From Phycisphaerae bacterium (GTDB taxonomy: Bacteria; Planctomycetota; Phycisphaerae; Phycisphaerales; UBA1924): a DNA stretch of 64,000 nucleotides. Shown here piece by piece: positions 18,777-28,937 of this stretch; the first letter of the stretch is position 1; each line of letters opens with the position of its first letter. Location: contig JAUHXM010000001.1 in NCBI GenBank assembly GCA_030426605.1, positions 1 through 64,000 of the forward strand. The letters are read 5' to 3'. Both the position numbers and the translations under genes were made by a program. Below the pieces are notes generated by a model. It was not told where the DNA came from. It worked only from the letters and a program-made list of their open reading frames with translations, and searched no databases.

Positions 18777-19303
18777 GCGCCCGCTCCCAGCCGGTCCGCG
18801 AGCCACGCCCGCGCCAGACGCCAATCGAGGTCCACCGTCCGCTCGGACACGCCGATTAACTCCGCGATCTCACGCCCCTGCAACCCCGAGAAAATCTTCA
18901 TTTCCGCGACCCTCCCCGGGCGTGGGTGCACGCGCATCAGCTTCTCCAGAATCTCATCGACGACCAGCAGATCGAACCCGCTGTCCTGCGTACCGATCGT
19001 CGCCCGGTCCAACGACACCACGAACGCGCCGCCCCCACGCCGGAGCGCTCGGCGTCGTCGCGCCGCGTCCACCAAGACTCGGCGCATCACGCACGACGCG
19101 AGCGCAACGAAATGCTTCCGGTCCCCCGGCTTTTTTGCCCCCGACTCCGCCATCCGCACGTACGCCTCGTGCACCAACGCCGTGGGCTGCAGCACGTGCC
19201 CGTTCGACTCCGAATACATCAACTCCCCCGCGAGACCGCGGAGCAGCTCGTACTCGTGCTCGAACCCGGGAACAGGAACCTCGGTGCCGTCACCGCCACG
19301 CAA
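18773..19303 (-). CDS. ECF-family RNA polymerase sigma factor
   Basis: LQPTALVHEAYVRMA, LQGREIAELIGVSERTVDLDWRLARAWL; TTG start at 19303 with GAGGAG upstream (start is a choice). Confidence 0.82.
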   Translation of the reverse strand: MRGGDGTEVPVPGFEHEYELLRGLAGELMYSESNGHVLQPTALVHEAYVRMAESGAKKPGDRKHFVALASCVMRRVLVDAARRRRALRRGGGAFVVSLDRATIGTQDSGFDLLVVDEILEKLMRVHPRPGRVAEMKIFSGLQGREIAELIGVSERTVDLDWRLARAWLADRLGAGA

Positions 19304-19602
19304 CTCAGATCTCCTCAAGGCACCGGGTCCGCGCTGCGCCACCGGGCGGCCGAGAACCGGCCACATCACATGTTCGCCCCACCACCCCCGGGGTTCCCTG
19401 ATGCCCGAACAACCGCCGCCCCGCCGAAGGATTCTGGATTCCGTTGCGCCCCACGGCCGGGAACGGCGCTTCTCTGGTGGGAAGACATCCCGAACGTGCA
19501 CAGCCTGGGATCCATCTCAGTCGCGATTCCTGACCAGGATCGTTGACCAGGCTGTGCACATGCATCATGTTAACAACACCCGACCGGCCGAGGAGCCCTC
19601 CC

Positions 19603-21144
19603 ATGACCAAGACGAACAGCCTCACACTGGTGCTCGCCGCGGGCACCATGATCGCCCCCGCCGCCCTGGCCGACACGCCCGCCATCGGCGTGGCAACCTC
19701 CGACGCCCCACGCCGCCTCACCGGGCACCTCTACTACAACGCCACCACGGGCGCGTCGGTCTTCACCCCCGCCAAGGAGTACCTCGCCAACCGCGCGCAA
19801 TCTCCCCTCCGCGCCCTCGGCGACGACATCAACGGCGACGGCCACGGCGACCTCTGGGTCAACACCAACACAGACCCGTGCCCCATCGGCACACCCACCA
19901 ACCCCGACATCCGGACCGGCGGCCTCGACGCTCCCACCACGCAGGGAGACCACCACCTCTACCGATCCCAGTTCTTGCCTGGCGACACCGACGTCCTCGT
20001 GGAGACCGTCTCCTTCACCTTCTGGACCGACCTGCTGGACACCGACACGAACGCCGACACCGTCCCCGACGGCAACACCAACGGCGTCGGCATCGAGATC
20101 ACCTTCTGGGACCGTGAAGGCCCGTTCGGCAGTGGCGCCTGCTGCTGCCTCGGGCCGGACGCCATGGCATCCCGACTCCGCACGGTCACGCTCCCGATGA
20201 CGGGCCTGCCCGGGACACTCACCCCGGGCGAACTCGCGGGCGTCGTCGTCACGCTCGAACTCGGTCCCGATCAGATCTTCGAGCTCGCGGACTCCGACGG
20301 CGTCGGGCCCGCGAACGGCAACTTCAACCCCTTCGTCGCCGCGCTCGATACCGACACCGATTCGGACACCATCCCCGATGTCTCGAGCGCCGACTTCGAT
20401 CAGAACGGCACGATCGACTGGTCCCACTCCTTCCGCGGCATTCAGCCCACCGACGGACGCAACGCCACCATCGCCTACACCCTCGCCGCACCGGGCCGCT
20501 TCGGTGCCGTGGGCCGCTTCGCCCTCGACGGCGTGACCCCGCTCAACGCCCAGGCCGGCGTGATGGGCGACGGGCTCATCGACATCATCGAGCGCACAGC
20601 TCCCCCCGCGCCGTTTCAGTTCGACAACGCGCGCATCAAGCTGAACTCAATCGAATCTCCCATGGCCGACGGGTTCCCCTTCACATCCACCGCGCTCGGC
20701 ACCGCGCCGGACCAACTCACAGTGATCTCCCGTTTCAGCATCTTTTTCGCTTCCCTCGGCGAGCACCCGGACCCCACCGTGCCACCCACGAACCCCTGGA
20801 TGTGCCCCGGCTTCCCAAACTCCGATTTCTTCGGATGGGGTGGACTCGCAAGCGACGGCGTCACCTTCGTCGGCGGCCTCAACTGCACCATCGACGACAA
20901 CTCGGACACCATCCCCGAGGGCCGCCCCTGGTCCGGCGCATTCCTCGCGCTCTCGTCCCTATCGGCGTGCAACGCCTTCGCCGACTGCGACGGCAACGGA
21001 TCGCTCAACATCGGCGACATCGACTGCTTCGTCGCCGCGTTCCTCGGCGGCGACCTCGGGGCCGCCGACTGCGACGCCAACAGCTCCCTCAATATCGATG
21101 ACATCGATTGCTTCGTCGCCAGCTTCCTGTCAGGATGCCCCTGA
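19603..21144 (+). CDS. Secreted dockerin-like-repeat protein, family copy 2
   Basis: DTPAIGVATSDAPRRLTGHLYYNATTGASVFTPAKEYLANRAQSPLRALGDDINGDG; NIGDIDCF/NIDDIDCF tail. Confidence 0.8.
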   Translation: MTKTNSLTLVLAAGTMIAPAALADTPAIGVATSDAPRRLTGHLYYNATTGASVFTPAKEYLANRAQSPLRALGDDINGDGHGDLWVNTNTDPCPIGTPTNPDIRTGGLDAPTTQGDHHLYRSQFLPGDTDVLVETVSFTFWTDLLDTDTNADTVPDGNTNGVGIEITFWDREGPFGSGACCCLGPDAMASRLRTVTLPMTGLPGTLTPGELAGVVVTLELGPDQIFELADSDGVGPANGNFNPFVAALDTDTDSDTIPDVSSADFDQNGTIDWSHSFRGIQPTDGRNATIAYTLAAPGRFGAVGRFALDGVTPLNAQAGVMGDGLIDIIERTAPPAPFQFDNARIKLNSIESPMADGFPFTSTALGTAPDQLTVISRFSIFFASLGEHPDPTVPPTNPWMCPGFPNSDFFGWGGLASDGVTFVGGLNCTIDDNSDTIPEGRPWSGAFLALSSLSACNAFADCDGNGSLNIGDIDCFVAAFLGGDLGAADCDANSSLNIDDIDCFVASFLSGCP

Positions 21145-21163
21145 CCCCCGCGGAGGAACGACG

Positions 21164-22717
21164 ATGAACCCGATCGCTGCGCCCGTCACGCTCGCCCTCG
21201 CCGCCGGTTCCGCGCTCACGCACGAGGTCCCCGCCATCGGCGTCGTACAGAGCGCCCCCGATCAGCTCATCGGGCACGTCTACTACAAGGTCAGCACGGG
21301 CGAGACCGTCTTCACTCCCGCCAAGGAATACCTCGCCAACCGCGCCCGCGCGTCCCTCCGCGCCATCGGCGACGACATCAACGGCGACGGCACGCCCGAC
21401 GTCTGGATCAACACCAACGGCGACCCATGCCCCATCGGCACTACGGCGTCGCCCAACACCAACGTCGCCGCCCTTGACACCGAGACCACCCAGGGCGACC
21501 ACCACCTCTACAAAGCCCAGGGCACCAACGGCACCACCGACCTGCTCGTCGAGACCGTCAACCTCTCGTTCTGGACCGACGTCGTCGATACCGACACAGA
21601 CCTCGACACCGTCCCCGACGGCAACACCCGCGGGCACGGCTTCGCGATCACGTTCTGGGACCGCGAGGACCCGTTCGGGCAGACCTCCAGCTTCTGCCCC
21701 AGCGCCGGGGGACTGGGCTTCTCACGCGAACGCATCGTCACGCTCGAAGTCACGAACCTGCCGGGCCCCCTCACCGCGCCCATCCCGGGCTACATGTCCG
21801 GGTTCCTCCTCACCTTCGACCTCACCGGCGGCGGCGAGTTCGAGATCGCCGACACCAACGGCTTCGGGCCCGCGTCCGGGTTCTTCAACCCCTTCATTGC
21901 CGCGCCCGACACCGACACCGACTCCGACACCATCCCCGACGTCTCCAGCGCCGACAACGACGGCAACGGCAACATCGACTGGTCGTACTCCTTCCAGGCG
22001 TTTCAGCCCACCGACCCGGGCCCCAACGAAGGACTCATCGGGTACCAGATCGCCGCCCCCGGGCGCGCGGGCGCCGCGGGTGAGTTCGCCCTCGACGGCG
22101 TGACCCCCCTCAACGCACAAGCCGGGGTCCCCAACGACGGGCTGTTCGACTACATCAACCGCACGACCGATCCAGCCCCACTCATGCTCGACACGACCCG
22201 CATCAAGATCGACTCCTACCAGGCCCCGATGGCCCAGTCGTTCCCGTTTACCTCGACGGCGCTGGGAACGACCCCCGCCCTGCTCACCTCGCTGAGCAGA
22301 TTCAGCATCTTCTTCGCCTCGCTCGGCGAGACCCCCGACCCCGCCGGCACCGGCCCGGTGCCGGCGTTCTCATGCGCCGGCCTCCCGAACTCCGACTTCT
22401 TCGCGTGGGGTGCGCTGGCCAACGACGGCGTCACCTTCGTGGGCAGTCTCAACTGCGTCATCGACGATGACTCCGACACCCTCCCCGACGGACGACCCTG
22501 GTCCGGGGGCTACCTCGGGCTCTCGCAGTCGAACACGGTCGTGAAGTGCACGTTCGCCGATTGCGATTGCAACTTTGTCCTCAACCTCGACGACATCGAC
22601 TGCTTTGTTTCCGCGTTCCTCAGCGGAAGTCGCGATGCCGATTGCGACGGCAGCACAACGATCAACATCGACGACATCGACTGCTTTGTCGCGACGTTTC
22701 TCGCCGGCTGCCCGTAG
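21164..22717 (+). CDS. Secreted dockerin-like-repeat protein, family copy 3
   Basis: VPAIGVVQSAPDQLIGHVYYKVSTGETVFTPAKEYLANRARASLRAIGDDINGDG; NLDDIDCF/NIDDIDCF tail. Confidence 0.8.
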   Translation: MNPIAAPVTLALAAGSALTHEVPAIGVVQSAPDQLIGHVYYKVSTGETVFTPAKEYLANRARASLRAIGDDINGDGTPDVWINTNGDPCPIGTTASPNTNVAALDTETTQGDHHLYKAQGTNGTTDLLVETVNLSFWTDVVDTDTDLDTVPDGNTRGHGFAITFWDREDPFGQTSSFCPSAGGLGFSRERIVTLEVTNLPGPLTAPIPGYMSGFLLTFDLTGGGEFEIADTNGFGPASGFFNPFIAAPDTDTDSDTIPDVSSADNDGNGNIDWSYSFQAFQPTDPGPNEGLIGYQIAAPGRAGAAGEFALDGVTPLNAQAGVPNDGLFDYINRTTDPAPLMLDTTRIKIDSYQAPMAQSFPFTSTALGTTPALLTSLSRFSIFFASLGETPDPAGTGPVPAFSCAGLPNSDFFAWGALANDGVTFVGSLNCVIDDDSDTLPDGRPWSGGYLGLSQSNTVVKCTFADCDCNFVLNLDDIDCFVSAFLSGSRDADCDGSTTINIDDIDCFVATFLAGCP

Positions 22718-22720
22718 CGC

Positions 22721-23218
22721 TCAGCGCCGCGTGAGCCGGTAGACGAACCACGACCCGATCACGCCCGCCGCGACGACCATCGGCGACACAAACGCCGGCG
22801 CGTCGCTCGCGAGGATCGTCCAGACGCTGATCCCGATCGCCGCCCACATCATCGCGAGGGTGATCCACATCGCGCGCATGGGCATGCGTGTGCCGGGCTC
22901 GAGGTACTTCAGGAAGGGCCCGAAGAACCGGTTGCGGATCAGCTTCTGCTCGAGCCAGGGGCACGACCGCGTGAAACACCATGAGGCGATGATCAGGAAA
23001 ATCGTGGTGGGAAGCCCGGGGACGACCACTCCGACCGCCCCCAGCCCCACGCACGCCACGCCGACCATCACGAGCCCCCACCGCCACGTCGTGCCCCGCA
23101 CCGCCGCAGTGGACGGGTCGTGGGCCGCGAGGATCCCGCGGGCCCGGGCGTTCGTGTCTTGGGTGGGAAGCGCGGTCAAATCACCCGAATCGCGCGCTCG
23201 CACGCCCCGGGGCCGCAT
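22721..23218 (-). CDS. YbaN/DUF454-family membrane protein
   Basis: GLGAVGVVVPGLPTTIFLIIASWCFTRSCPWLEQKLI. Confidence 0.8.
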   Translation of the reverse strand: MRPRGVRARDSGDLTALPTQDTNARARGILAAHDPSTAAVRGTTWRWGLVMVGVACVGLGAVGVVVPGLPTTIFLIIASWCFTRSCPWLEQKLIRNRFFGPFLKYLEPGTRMPMRAMWITLAMMWAAIGISVWTILASDAPAFVSPMVVAAGVIGSWFVYRLTRR

Positions 23219-23264
23219 TTCTAGGACCTGAACGCCCCTCGGACGAGCCGTCAAACAACAAAAT

Positions 23265-23279
23265 TGAGACTGAGTCTCA
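23265..23279. promoter_or_regulatory. Fur-like 7-1-7 operator
   Basis: Perfect inverted repeat TGAGACT-G-AGTCTCA about 47 bp upstream of the DUF454 start. Confidence 0.5.
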
Positions 23280-23346
23280 GTCGCAAGGCCCAACCGCCCG
23301 TCGCCGCCCGACTTGTGCGCCACCCCGGCCATGCCGGATGGATCCG

Positions 23347-23844
23347 TCAGCGGTGCTCGACCGCCCACGTGAACCCGGGCAGCGCGTCGAAGGCGCACCG
23401 CTCCTCGTCCGGCTGCGAGGGCACGTAGACCTCGGAGACGTAATAGAGCAGCGTCGCCGGGTCAGGGCCCACCGTCGCCGCACCGTGCCACAGCGTCGGC
23501 GGGATGACCACCACCGCCGGACGCCGATCACCGATCACCGCCTGCCAGCTCGCGTTGTCCGAGTCTCGCCACACCCCCACTTTCAGGTGCCCCGCGAGCC
23601 CGCACCAGAAGTCCGTCTGCTTCACGTGCCGGTGCCACGCCTTGACGACCCCCGGGTGCTGGACGGACACGTTGACCTGCCCGCCATCGAGCACGCCCGT
23701 CATCAGGTTCATGTACGACCAACCCCGGTCGTCGGCGAACGCCCGGATCTCAACCAGGCGCGGCTCGTTCGCCGCCCGCGCCTCCGCCCACGCGTCGGCG
23801 AACGACCCCGCGAACACCGGGATGTTCTTCGTCTCGGCGCTCAT
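23347..23844 (-). CDS. RmlC-like cupin / dTDP-sugar epimerase-like protein
   Basis: FADDRGWSYMNLM...GVVKAWHRHVKQTDFWCGLAGHLKVGVWRDSD. Confidence 0.75.
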   Translation of the reverse strand: MSAETKNIPVFAGSFADAWAEARAANEPRLVEIRAFADDRGWSYMNLMTGVLDGGQVNVSVQHPGVVKAWHRHVKQTDFWCGLAGHLKVGVWRDSDNASWQAVIGDRRPAVVVIPPTLWHGAATVGPDPATLLYYVSEVYVPSQPDEERCAFDALPGFTWAVEHR

Positions 23845-24611
23845 GCGCCGGACACCCCGTGCAGCGGGTCGATGGGGTCGGGCGCGCCGTCCTTGTGCGC
23901 GAGCAATCTCGTGGCGCGGTACAGGCTCGGGATCGTCCCCGCGTCCGTCCACCACCCCTCGAGCACGTCGTGCGTCAGCTCGCCACGCCCGAGGTACCAG
24001 TTGTTCACATCCGTGATCTCGAGCTCCCCGCGCAGCGACGGCTCGAGCCCGTTGCAGATATCAAACACCCGCGCGTCGTACATATAGAACCCGGTCACGG
24101 CGTAATCGCTCGGCGGGTCCTTCGGCTTCTCGATGATCTCCACGATCTGTCCGTCAGGCCCGCCCTCGAACCGCGCCACCCCGAACCGGTGTGGGTCGGG
24201 CACGCGCTTGAGCAGCACCTTGGCCCCCGAGCCCTGCTCGCGGTACGCGTTGACCGCCCCCGCGATCGAGCCCTCGATGATGTTGTCCCCCAACGCCACG
24301 ACCACGGGCCCGCCGTCGGCGAAGTCCTCGGCGAGCTTCAGCGCGTCGGCGATGCCCCCCTCACCCTCCTGGTAGGCGTACTCGAGCTTGCGCAGCCCCA
24401 GCTCCTTCCCGTTGCGCAGGAGCTTCAAGAAATGCCCGGCGTGCTCGCCGCCCGTCACGACCATCACGTCGTCGATCCCCGCGTCCAACAGCGTCTGGAT
24501 CGGGTAGTACACCATCGGGCGGTCGTAGACCGGCAGCAGGTGCTTGTTCGTGACCAATGTCAGCGGGCGAAGTCTCGTCCCGAGCCCGCCCGCCAGGATC
24601 ACACCCTTCAT
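23841..24611 (-). CDS. Sugar nucleotidyltransferase (RmlA-like)
   Basis: MKGVILAGGLGTRLRPLTLVTNKHLLPVYDRPMVYYPIQTLLDAGI. Confidence 0.9.
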   Translation of the reverse strand: MKGVILAGGLGTRLRPLTLVTNKHLLPVYDRPMVYYPIQTLLDAGIDDVMVVTGGEHAGHFLKLLRNGKELGLRKLEYAYQEGEGGIADALKLAEDFADGGPVVVALGDNIIEGSIAGAVNAYREQGSGAKVLLKRVPDPHRFGVARFEGGPDGQIVEIIEKPKDPPSDYAVTGFYMYDARVFDICNGLEPSLRGELEITDVNNWYLGRGELTHDVLEGWWTDAGTIPSLYRATRLLAHKDGAPDPIDPLHGVSGA

Positions 24612-24711
24612 CGCGGCCTCCGTCCGATCACCACGTCACGATAGGTCGGCGCGCACCGCCGCCCGCATGACCCGAACCCGCCGGTTCTCAGCGTTCGCGC
24701 AATCGCTGCGC

Positions 24712-24933
24712 TCAGGCGGCCCGCTCGGCGAGCGACCGCGCCACGAGCGAGCTCACGTCGTGCCCCTGCCCCTCGTGGATCCGACCGATCAGCTCGTTCG
24801 CGTCCACCGCGAACCCGGCGAGCGGGTCCGGTGCGGGCTCGACCACCGCCCCCAGTTTCGACGCCGACACGGTCTCATCGAGGACACTCCGGGACCCGTC
24901 GGCGTCAATCAGGGAGGGGGCGTTGGTGTTCAT
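24712..24933 (-). CDS. Small hypothetical protein
   Basis: 74 aa ORF from MNTNAPSLIDADG. Confidence 0.4.
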   Translation of the reverse strand: MNTNAPSLIDADGSRSVLDETVSASKLGAVVEPAPDPLAGFAVDANELIGRIHEGQGHDVSSLVARSLAERAA

Positions 24934-25003
24934 GACGCCTGCATCGGCTCGCGCCGCGCGCAAATTCACTCCCCGCGCGCACGCAAGGCGTTTCACACCG
25001 AAA

Positions 25004-26764
25004 TCACTCGTCCATCAAGATCCCCGACACGGGGCTGGCCCGACGCACCCGCTCGGACTCCGTCTCCCCCGTCCGCGGGTCGCTCGGCGCCCAGTCCACC
25101 CGCGCGTGCCCGAGCAGCGTGCCCGTCGCGAACGCCAGGTCCACCTGCGCGATCTGATAGTCCGTCAGCGCCTGCAGCTCCGTGAGCCGTGACTCGGCGA
25201 GCCGCGCATCCGCGTCCAGCACGTCGTTGCTCGTCGAACGCCCGACGTTGAACTGCCGCTGCTCCGCCTCGAGCGCCCTCGTGTTCAGGATCACGCTCTG
25301 CCGGCCCGCGAGGATGCGGTTCCACCCGCTCTCGATGGTGTCGATCGCGTCGTGGACCTCCTGCACGATCGACTGCTCGCGCGACGCCCGCGTGCTCAGC
25401 CGCTGCAGCCGCGTCAGGACGGACCGCGCCACGGCCGCGTTCCGCTGCTCGTTGCCCAGCGGGATCTCCGCCGTCAGCCCGACCGACCAGTCCTCGAACC
25501 GGTGGTCGTCGAGCTGGCTGAACGATTCGCCCATCGTCCCGCCAAGCCCGTTGATGCGGTAGGTGTAGCTCATCGCAAGCAGCGGCAGCGCCTGGTTCTT
25601 CTCGAACGCGATCTGTGCCGCGTCCTGCGCCAGGCGCAGCTCCAGCTCAAGCAGCTCCATCCGGTTGTTGAGCGCCGCGTGCGAGACCGCGTCGGCGTCG
25701 AACACGTACCGCACCGGGTCGGGGTCCGTGATGGGAACGACGTTCACGCCCGTGTCCACGTCGAGCCCCGGGATGTTCACGATCCGCTTGAGCTCGCGCT
25801 GCTGGGTCAGCACAAGATTGTGCGCGCGGATGATGTCGTCGATCCGATCCGCCAGCCCGGACTCGGCCCGCACGACCTCGATCTCGGCGACCGCCCCGGC
25901 GTTGTTGCGCCGGCGCGCCGCCTCGAGCTGCTCGCGCGCCAGCTCGTACTGCTGGTACCGCACCTCCAGCGCCGTGAGCGCCGCGTACAACCGCCAGTAC
26001 GAGCGCTCCGCCGCGGCGATCTGCCGGATGACCTCAAGCTTCGTCTGCGACTCGGAAATCTGCCGGTTCGACTCGGCGATCCGGATCGCGTGCGTCGTCG
26101 CCCGTCGCCCCGCGCCGCGGAGCAGGTTGTGACTCAGGCTGAACTCCAGATCCGTCGTGATCGACGGGTTGAGCGTGCTGAACGCGTTGTCCGTCTCGAA
26201 CCGCGAGATCGGGAGCGACACCTCCGCCGTCCCGCCCGTGCGCAGGGGGATCCGCACGCCCGGCGTCAGGGTCTGCAAGCGCGTCCCGCTGCCCGACAGC
26301 GTGCTCGCCGTCGGCGCGTCCGTCTCGGCCCAGCTCCCCGAGAGCGTGAAGACCGACTCGAACCGGCCTTCCTCTTCGGCGACGGACTCCGCCGCGATCG
26401 TCGGGTTCACGAGCGCCGCCTCGAGATCCAGGTTGTTCTGCAAGACCGCGGCCCGCGCCTCGGCGAGACTCATCTCGTACCGCTCCATCGCGTCGAACGC
26501 CGCCCGTGCCTCGGCGATCGGGTCGGGCACGTCCGGGTCGAACGTGCTCGCCAGCGCCCCCTCGATGCGTGTCATCTCGTCGTCAGACGCCACGAACGAT
26601 CCCAGGCCCGTCGCGTCCACCGCGCGGAGCCGGTCCAGCGACGCCCGGCGGCCGTAGTCGATCGGGTCGGGCCCGAACGGGTTCGTGCACGCCCCCGCCA
26701 GCAGCACCGCCGCCGCCCCGACACCGATCATCGCCACGCGGGCCGACACCGTCACCGTTCGCAT
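25004..26764 (-). CDS. TolC-family outer-membrane efflux protein
   Basis: Lipobox LLAGACTNPFG; repeated helical segments ending in ESRLTELQALTDYQIAQVDLAFATGTLL. Confidence 0.88.
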   Translation of the reverse strand: MRTVTVSARVAMIGVGAAAVLLAGACTNPFGPDPIDYGRRASLDRLRAVDATGLGSFVASDDEMTRIEGALASTFDPDVPDPIAEARAAFDAMERYEMSLAEARAAVLQNNLDLEAALVNPTIAAESVAEEEGRFESVFTLSGSWAETDAPTASTLSGSGTRLQTLTPGVRIPLRTGGTAEVSLPISRFETDNAFSTLNPSITTDLEFSLSHNLLRGAGRRATTHAIRIAESNRQISESQTKLEVIRQIAAAERSYWRLYAALTALEVRYQQYELAREQLEAARRRNNAGAVAEIEVVRAESGLADRIDDIIRAHNLVLTQQRELKRIVNIPGLDVDTGVNVVPITDPDPVRYVFDADAVSHAALNNRMELLELELRLAQDAAQIAFEKNQALPLLAMSYTYRINGLGGTMGESFSQLDDHRFEDWSVGLTAEIPLGNEQRNAAVARSVLTRLQRLSTRASREQSIVQEVHDAIDTIESGWNRILAGRQSVILNTRALEAEQRQFNVGRSTSNDVLDADARLAESRLTELQALTDYQIAQVDLAFATGTLLGHARVDWAPSDPRTGETESERVRRASPVSGILMDE

Positions 26765-26832
26765 GTTCAATCCTGATCCCCCGTGCATGGCTCTCGTATC
26801 GGCACCCGGCGGGCGGCGCGGTCAAACAGTGG

Positions 26833-28095
26833 CTACTCGTGGCGCAGCGCGTTGATCGGGTTCAGCGCCGCCGCCTTCATCGCGGGCAGCATCCCGGAAA
26901 CAACCCCCACGATCGCGCACGCCCCGAACGCGATGACCATCCAGAACATCGGGACGCTCGCGGCGTCCATCCAGTCAATCGACGCGCGGAGCACCCCGAC
27001 CGCCCCGAGCCCGATCGCGACGCCCACCGCACCCCCGACCACGCACTGCACGATCGCCTCGATCAGGAACTGCAGCAGCACGACGATGGGCTGCGCGCCC
27101 ACCGCCTTGCGCAGCCCGATCTCCCGCGTCCGCTCGCTCACGCTCGCGAGCATGATGTTCATGATCCCGATGCCGCCGACGAACAGCGAAAAGCTCACGA
27201 TGATCGCCGCGACGACGGTGATCCCGCCCGCCAGAGCGCTGAACTGCTGGATCGCTTCCTGGAGCACCTGGATGCGGAACGTGTCCTCCTCGTCGGGCGC
27301 GAGCTGCCGGTGCTTGCGCAGGATGAACCGGACCTCCGCCTCCGCCTCTTGCGCGAGCTCGGGGTCCTCCATCTGCATGATGAACAGCGTCCACGAGTAC
27401 GGGTCCATCATCTTGTGGGTGTCGAAGGGGATGAAGATCTCCGCCGTCGAGTCCCCGCCGCCCTGGAAGATCGTGACTTCTTTCGTTTCCACAAGCCCGA
27501 CGATCAGGAACCGACGACCCCGGATCTGGATGTAGTCGCCCGTCGGGTCCGTGTCGAGGTTCAGGTCCACCACGGCGTCCTCGTTCACGAGGCACACCTG
27601 CCGCTTCTCCTCGATGTCGATGTTGCTGAACGGCCGCCCGTAGAGCACCTGCCGGTCCTCGATGTCGTGCCACTCGGGCCAGATGCCCGTGACCTCCACG
27701 CCGCGCACGACCTTGCCCTCGTAGAACACGTCCCAGTTGCGCCCGCACTGCGGCGTCATCGACGCGATCGCCGACCCGCGGTCCATGATCAGACCGCCCT
27801 CGTACAGCGACACCTTCGCGTCCGACCAGCTCATCACGCTGCGCTTGGACTCGGGGACATACCCCCAAACCCACATCTTCTTGGCGCCCAGGGTCTCGAA
27901 CTCGTTGAGAACGAACCCCTTCATGCCGTTGAGCCCGCCAACCGACGCGATCACGACGCCCACGCCGATGATGATGCCGAGCATCGTCAGCGCCGAGCGC
28001 ACGAACCGCGTGAAGATCTGCCCGATCGCCAGGAACACCGTCTGCACGCACAGGCGCAGCAGGAAGATCAGCGGCGCAAACACGATGCCCATCAC
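26833..28095 (-). CDS. MacB-like ABC transporter permease
   Basis: [26 protein letters not shown]...[28 protein letters not shown]. Confidence 0.93.
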   Translation of the reverse strand: MMGIVFAPLIFLLRLCVQTVFLAIGQIFTRFVRSALTMLGIIIGVGVVIASVGGLNGMKGFVLNEFETLGAKKMWVWGYVPESKRSVMSWSDAKVSLYEGGLIMDRGSAIASMTPQCGRNWDVFYEGKVVRGVEVTGIWPEWHDIEDRQVLYGRPFSNIDIEEKRQVCLVNEDAVVDLNLDTDPTGDYIQIRGRRFLIVGLVETKEVTIFQGGGDSTAEIFIPFDTHKMMDPYSWTLFIMQMEDPELAQEAEAEVRFILRKHRQLAPDEEDTFRIQVLQEAIQQFSALAGGITVVAAIIVSFSLFVGGIGIMNIMLASVSERTREIGLRKAVGAQPIVVLLQFLIEAIVQCVVGGAVGVAIGLGAVGVLRASIDWMDAASVPMFWMVIAFGACAIVGVVSGMLPAMKAAALNPINALRHE

Positions 28096-28937
28096 GCGCC
28101 CTCCCCGTCGTCGTGCACATCCTTGGGCATCGCCAGCCGCGAGCCGTGCCCGTCCGCCATCCGCTTGACCCAGTCCTGGTGCACCGGGTCCTCGCTCGTC
28201 GGGTGGTCCGACAGGATCTCGCCGTCACGCAGTCGGACAATCCGCTCGGCGTGCCCGGCGACGTCCTCCTCGTGCGTCACGATCACGATCGTCTGCCCCG
28301 CCTCGTGCAGGTCGCGGAACAGGTCGATGATCTCGACCGTCGTCTTCGAGTCCAGGTTGCCCGTCGGCTCGTCGGCGAGCAGGATCGCCGGGTCGTTCAC
28401 GAGCGCCCGCGCCACCGCGACGCGCTGCCGCTGCCCGCCCGACAGCTGGTTGGGCTTGTGCCCCATCCGGTCGCTCAGGCTTACCTTGTCCAGCGCCCGC
28501 TTCGCCCGCCGCCGCGCGCTGAACATGTGCTTCGCCGAGTAGAGCATCGGGAGCATCACGTTCTTCAGCGCACTCGCCCGCGGCAGCAGCTCGAAGCTCT
28601 GGAAGATGAAGCCGATCTCTTCGTTGCGCACCCGCGCGAGCGCCGCCATCCCCATCTTGTGCGTCGGGCGCCCGTTGAGGACGTACGCCCCCTTTGTCGG
28701 CGCGTCCAGGCACCCGAGGATGTTCATCAGCGTGGACTTGCCCGAGCCCGACGCCCCCATGATCGCGACAAACTCGTTTTTCCGGATCGTCAGATCGACA
28801 CCGCGCAGCGCGTGCACGCGCTCCTCGCCGATCTTGTAGACCTTGTGCAGCCCCCGGATCTGGATCGTTGCCGCCGCCGCCTGCTCGCGCGTGGTGGGCG
28901 GGCTCTGCGTCGTCGGGATGGACACGACTGCACTCAC
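28092..28937 (-). CDS. MacB/LolD-type ABC transporter ATPase
   Basis: [45 protein letters not shown]. Confidence 0.94.
   Translation of the reverse strand: MSAVVSIPTTQSPPTTREQAAAATIQIRGLHKVYKIGEERVHALRGVDLTIRKNEFVAIMGASGSGKSTLMNILGCLDAPTKGAYVLNGRPTHKMGMAALARVRNEEIGFIFQSFELLPRASALKNVMLPMLYSAKHMFSARRRAKRALDKVSLSDRMGHKPNQLSGGQRQRVAVARALVNDPAILLADEPTGNLDSKTTVEIIDLFRDLHEAGQTIVIVTHEEDVAGHAERIVRLRDGEILSDHPTSEDPVHQDWVKRMADGHGSRLAMPKDVHDDGEGA

Noticed and set aside
23347-24611. Complete dTDP-rhamnose operon
   Set aside because: Only RmlA-like and RmlC-like genes are present; no rmlB or rmlD is seen.
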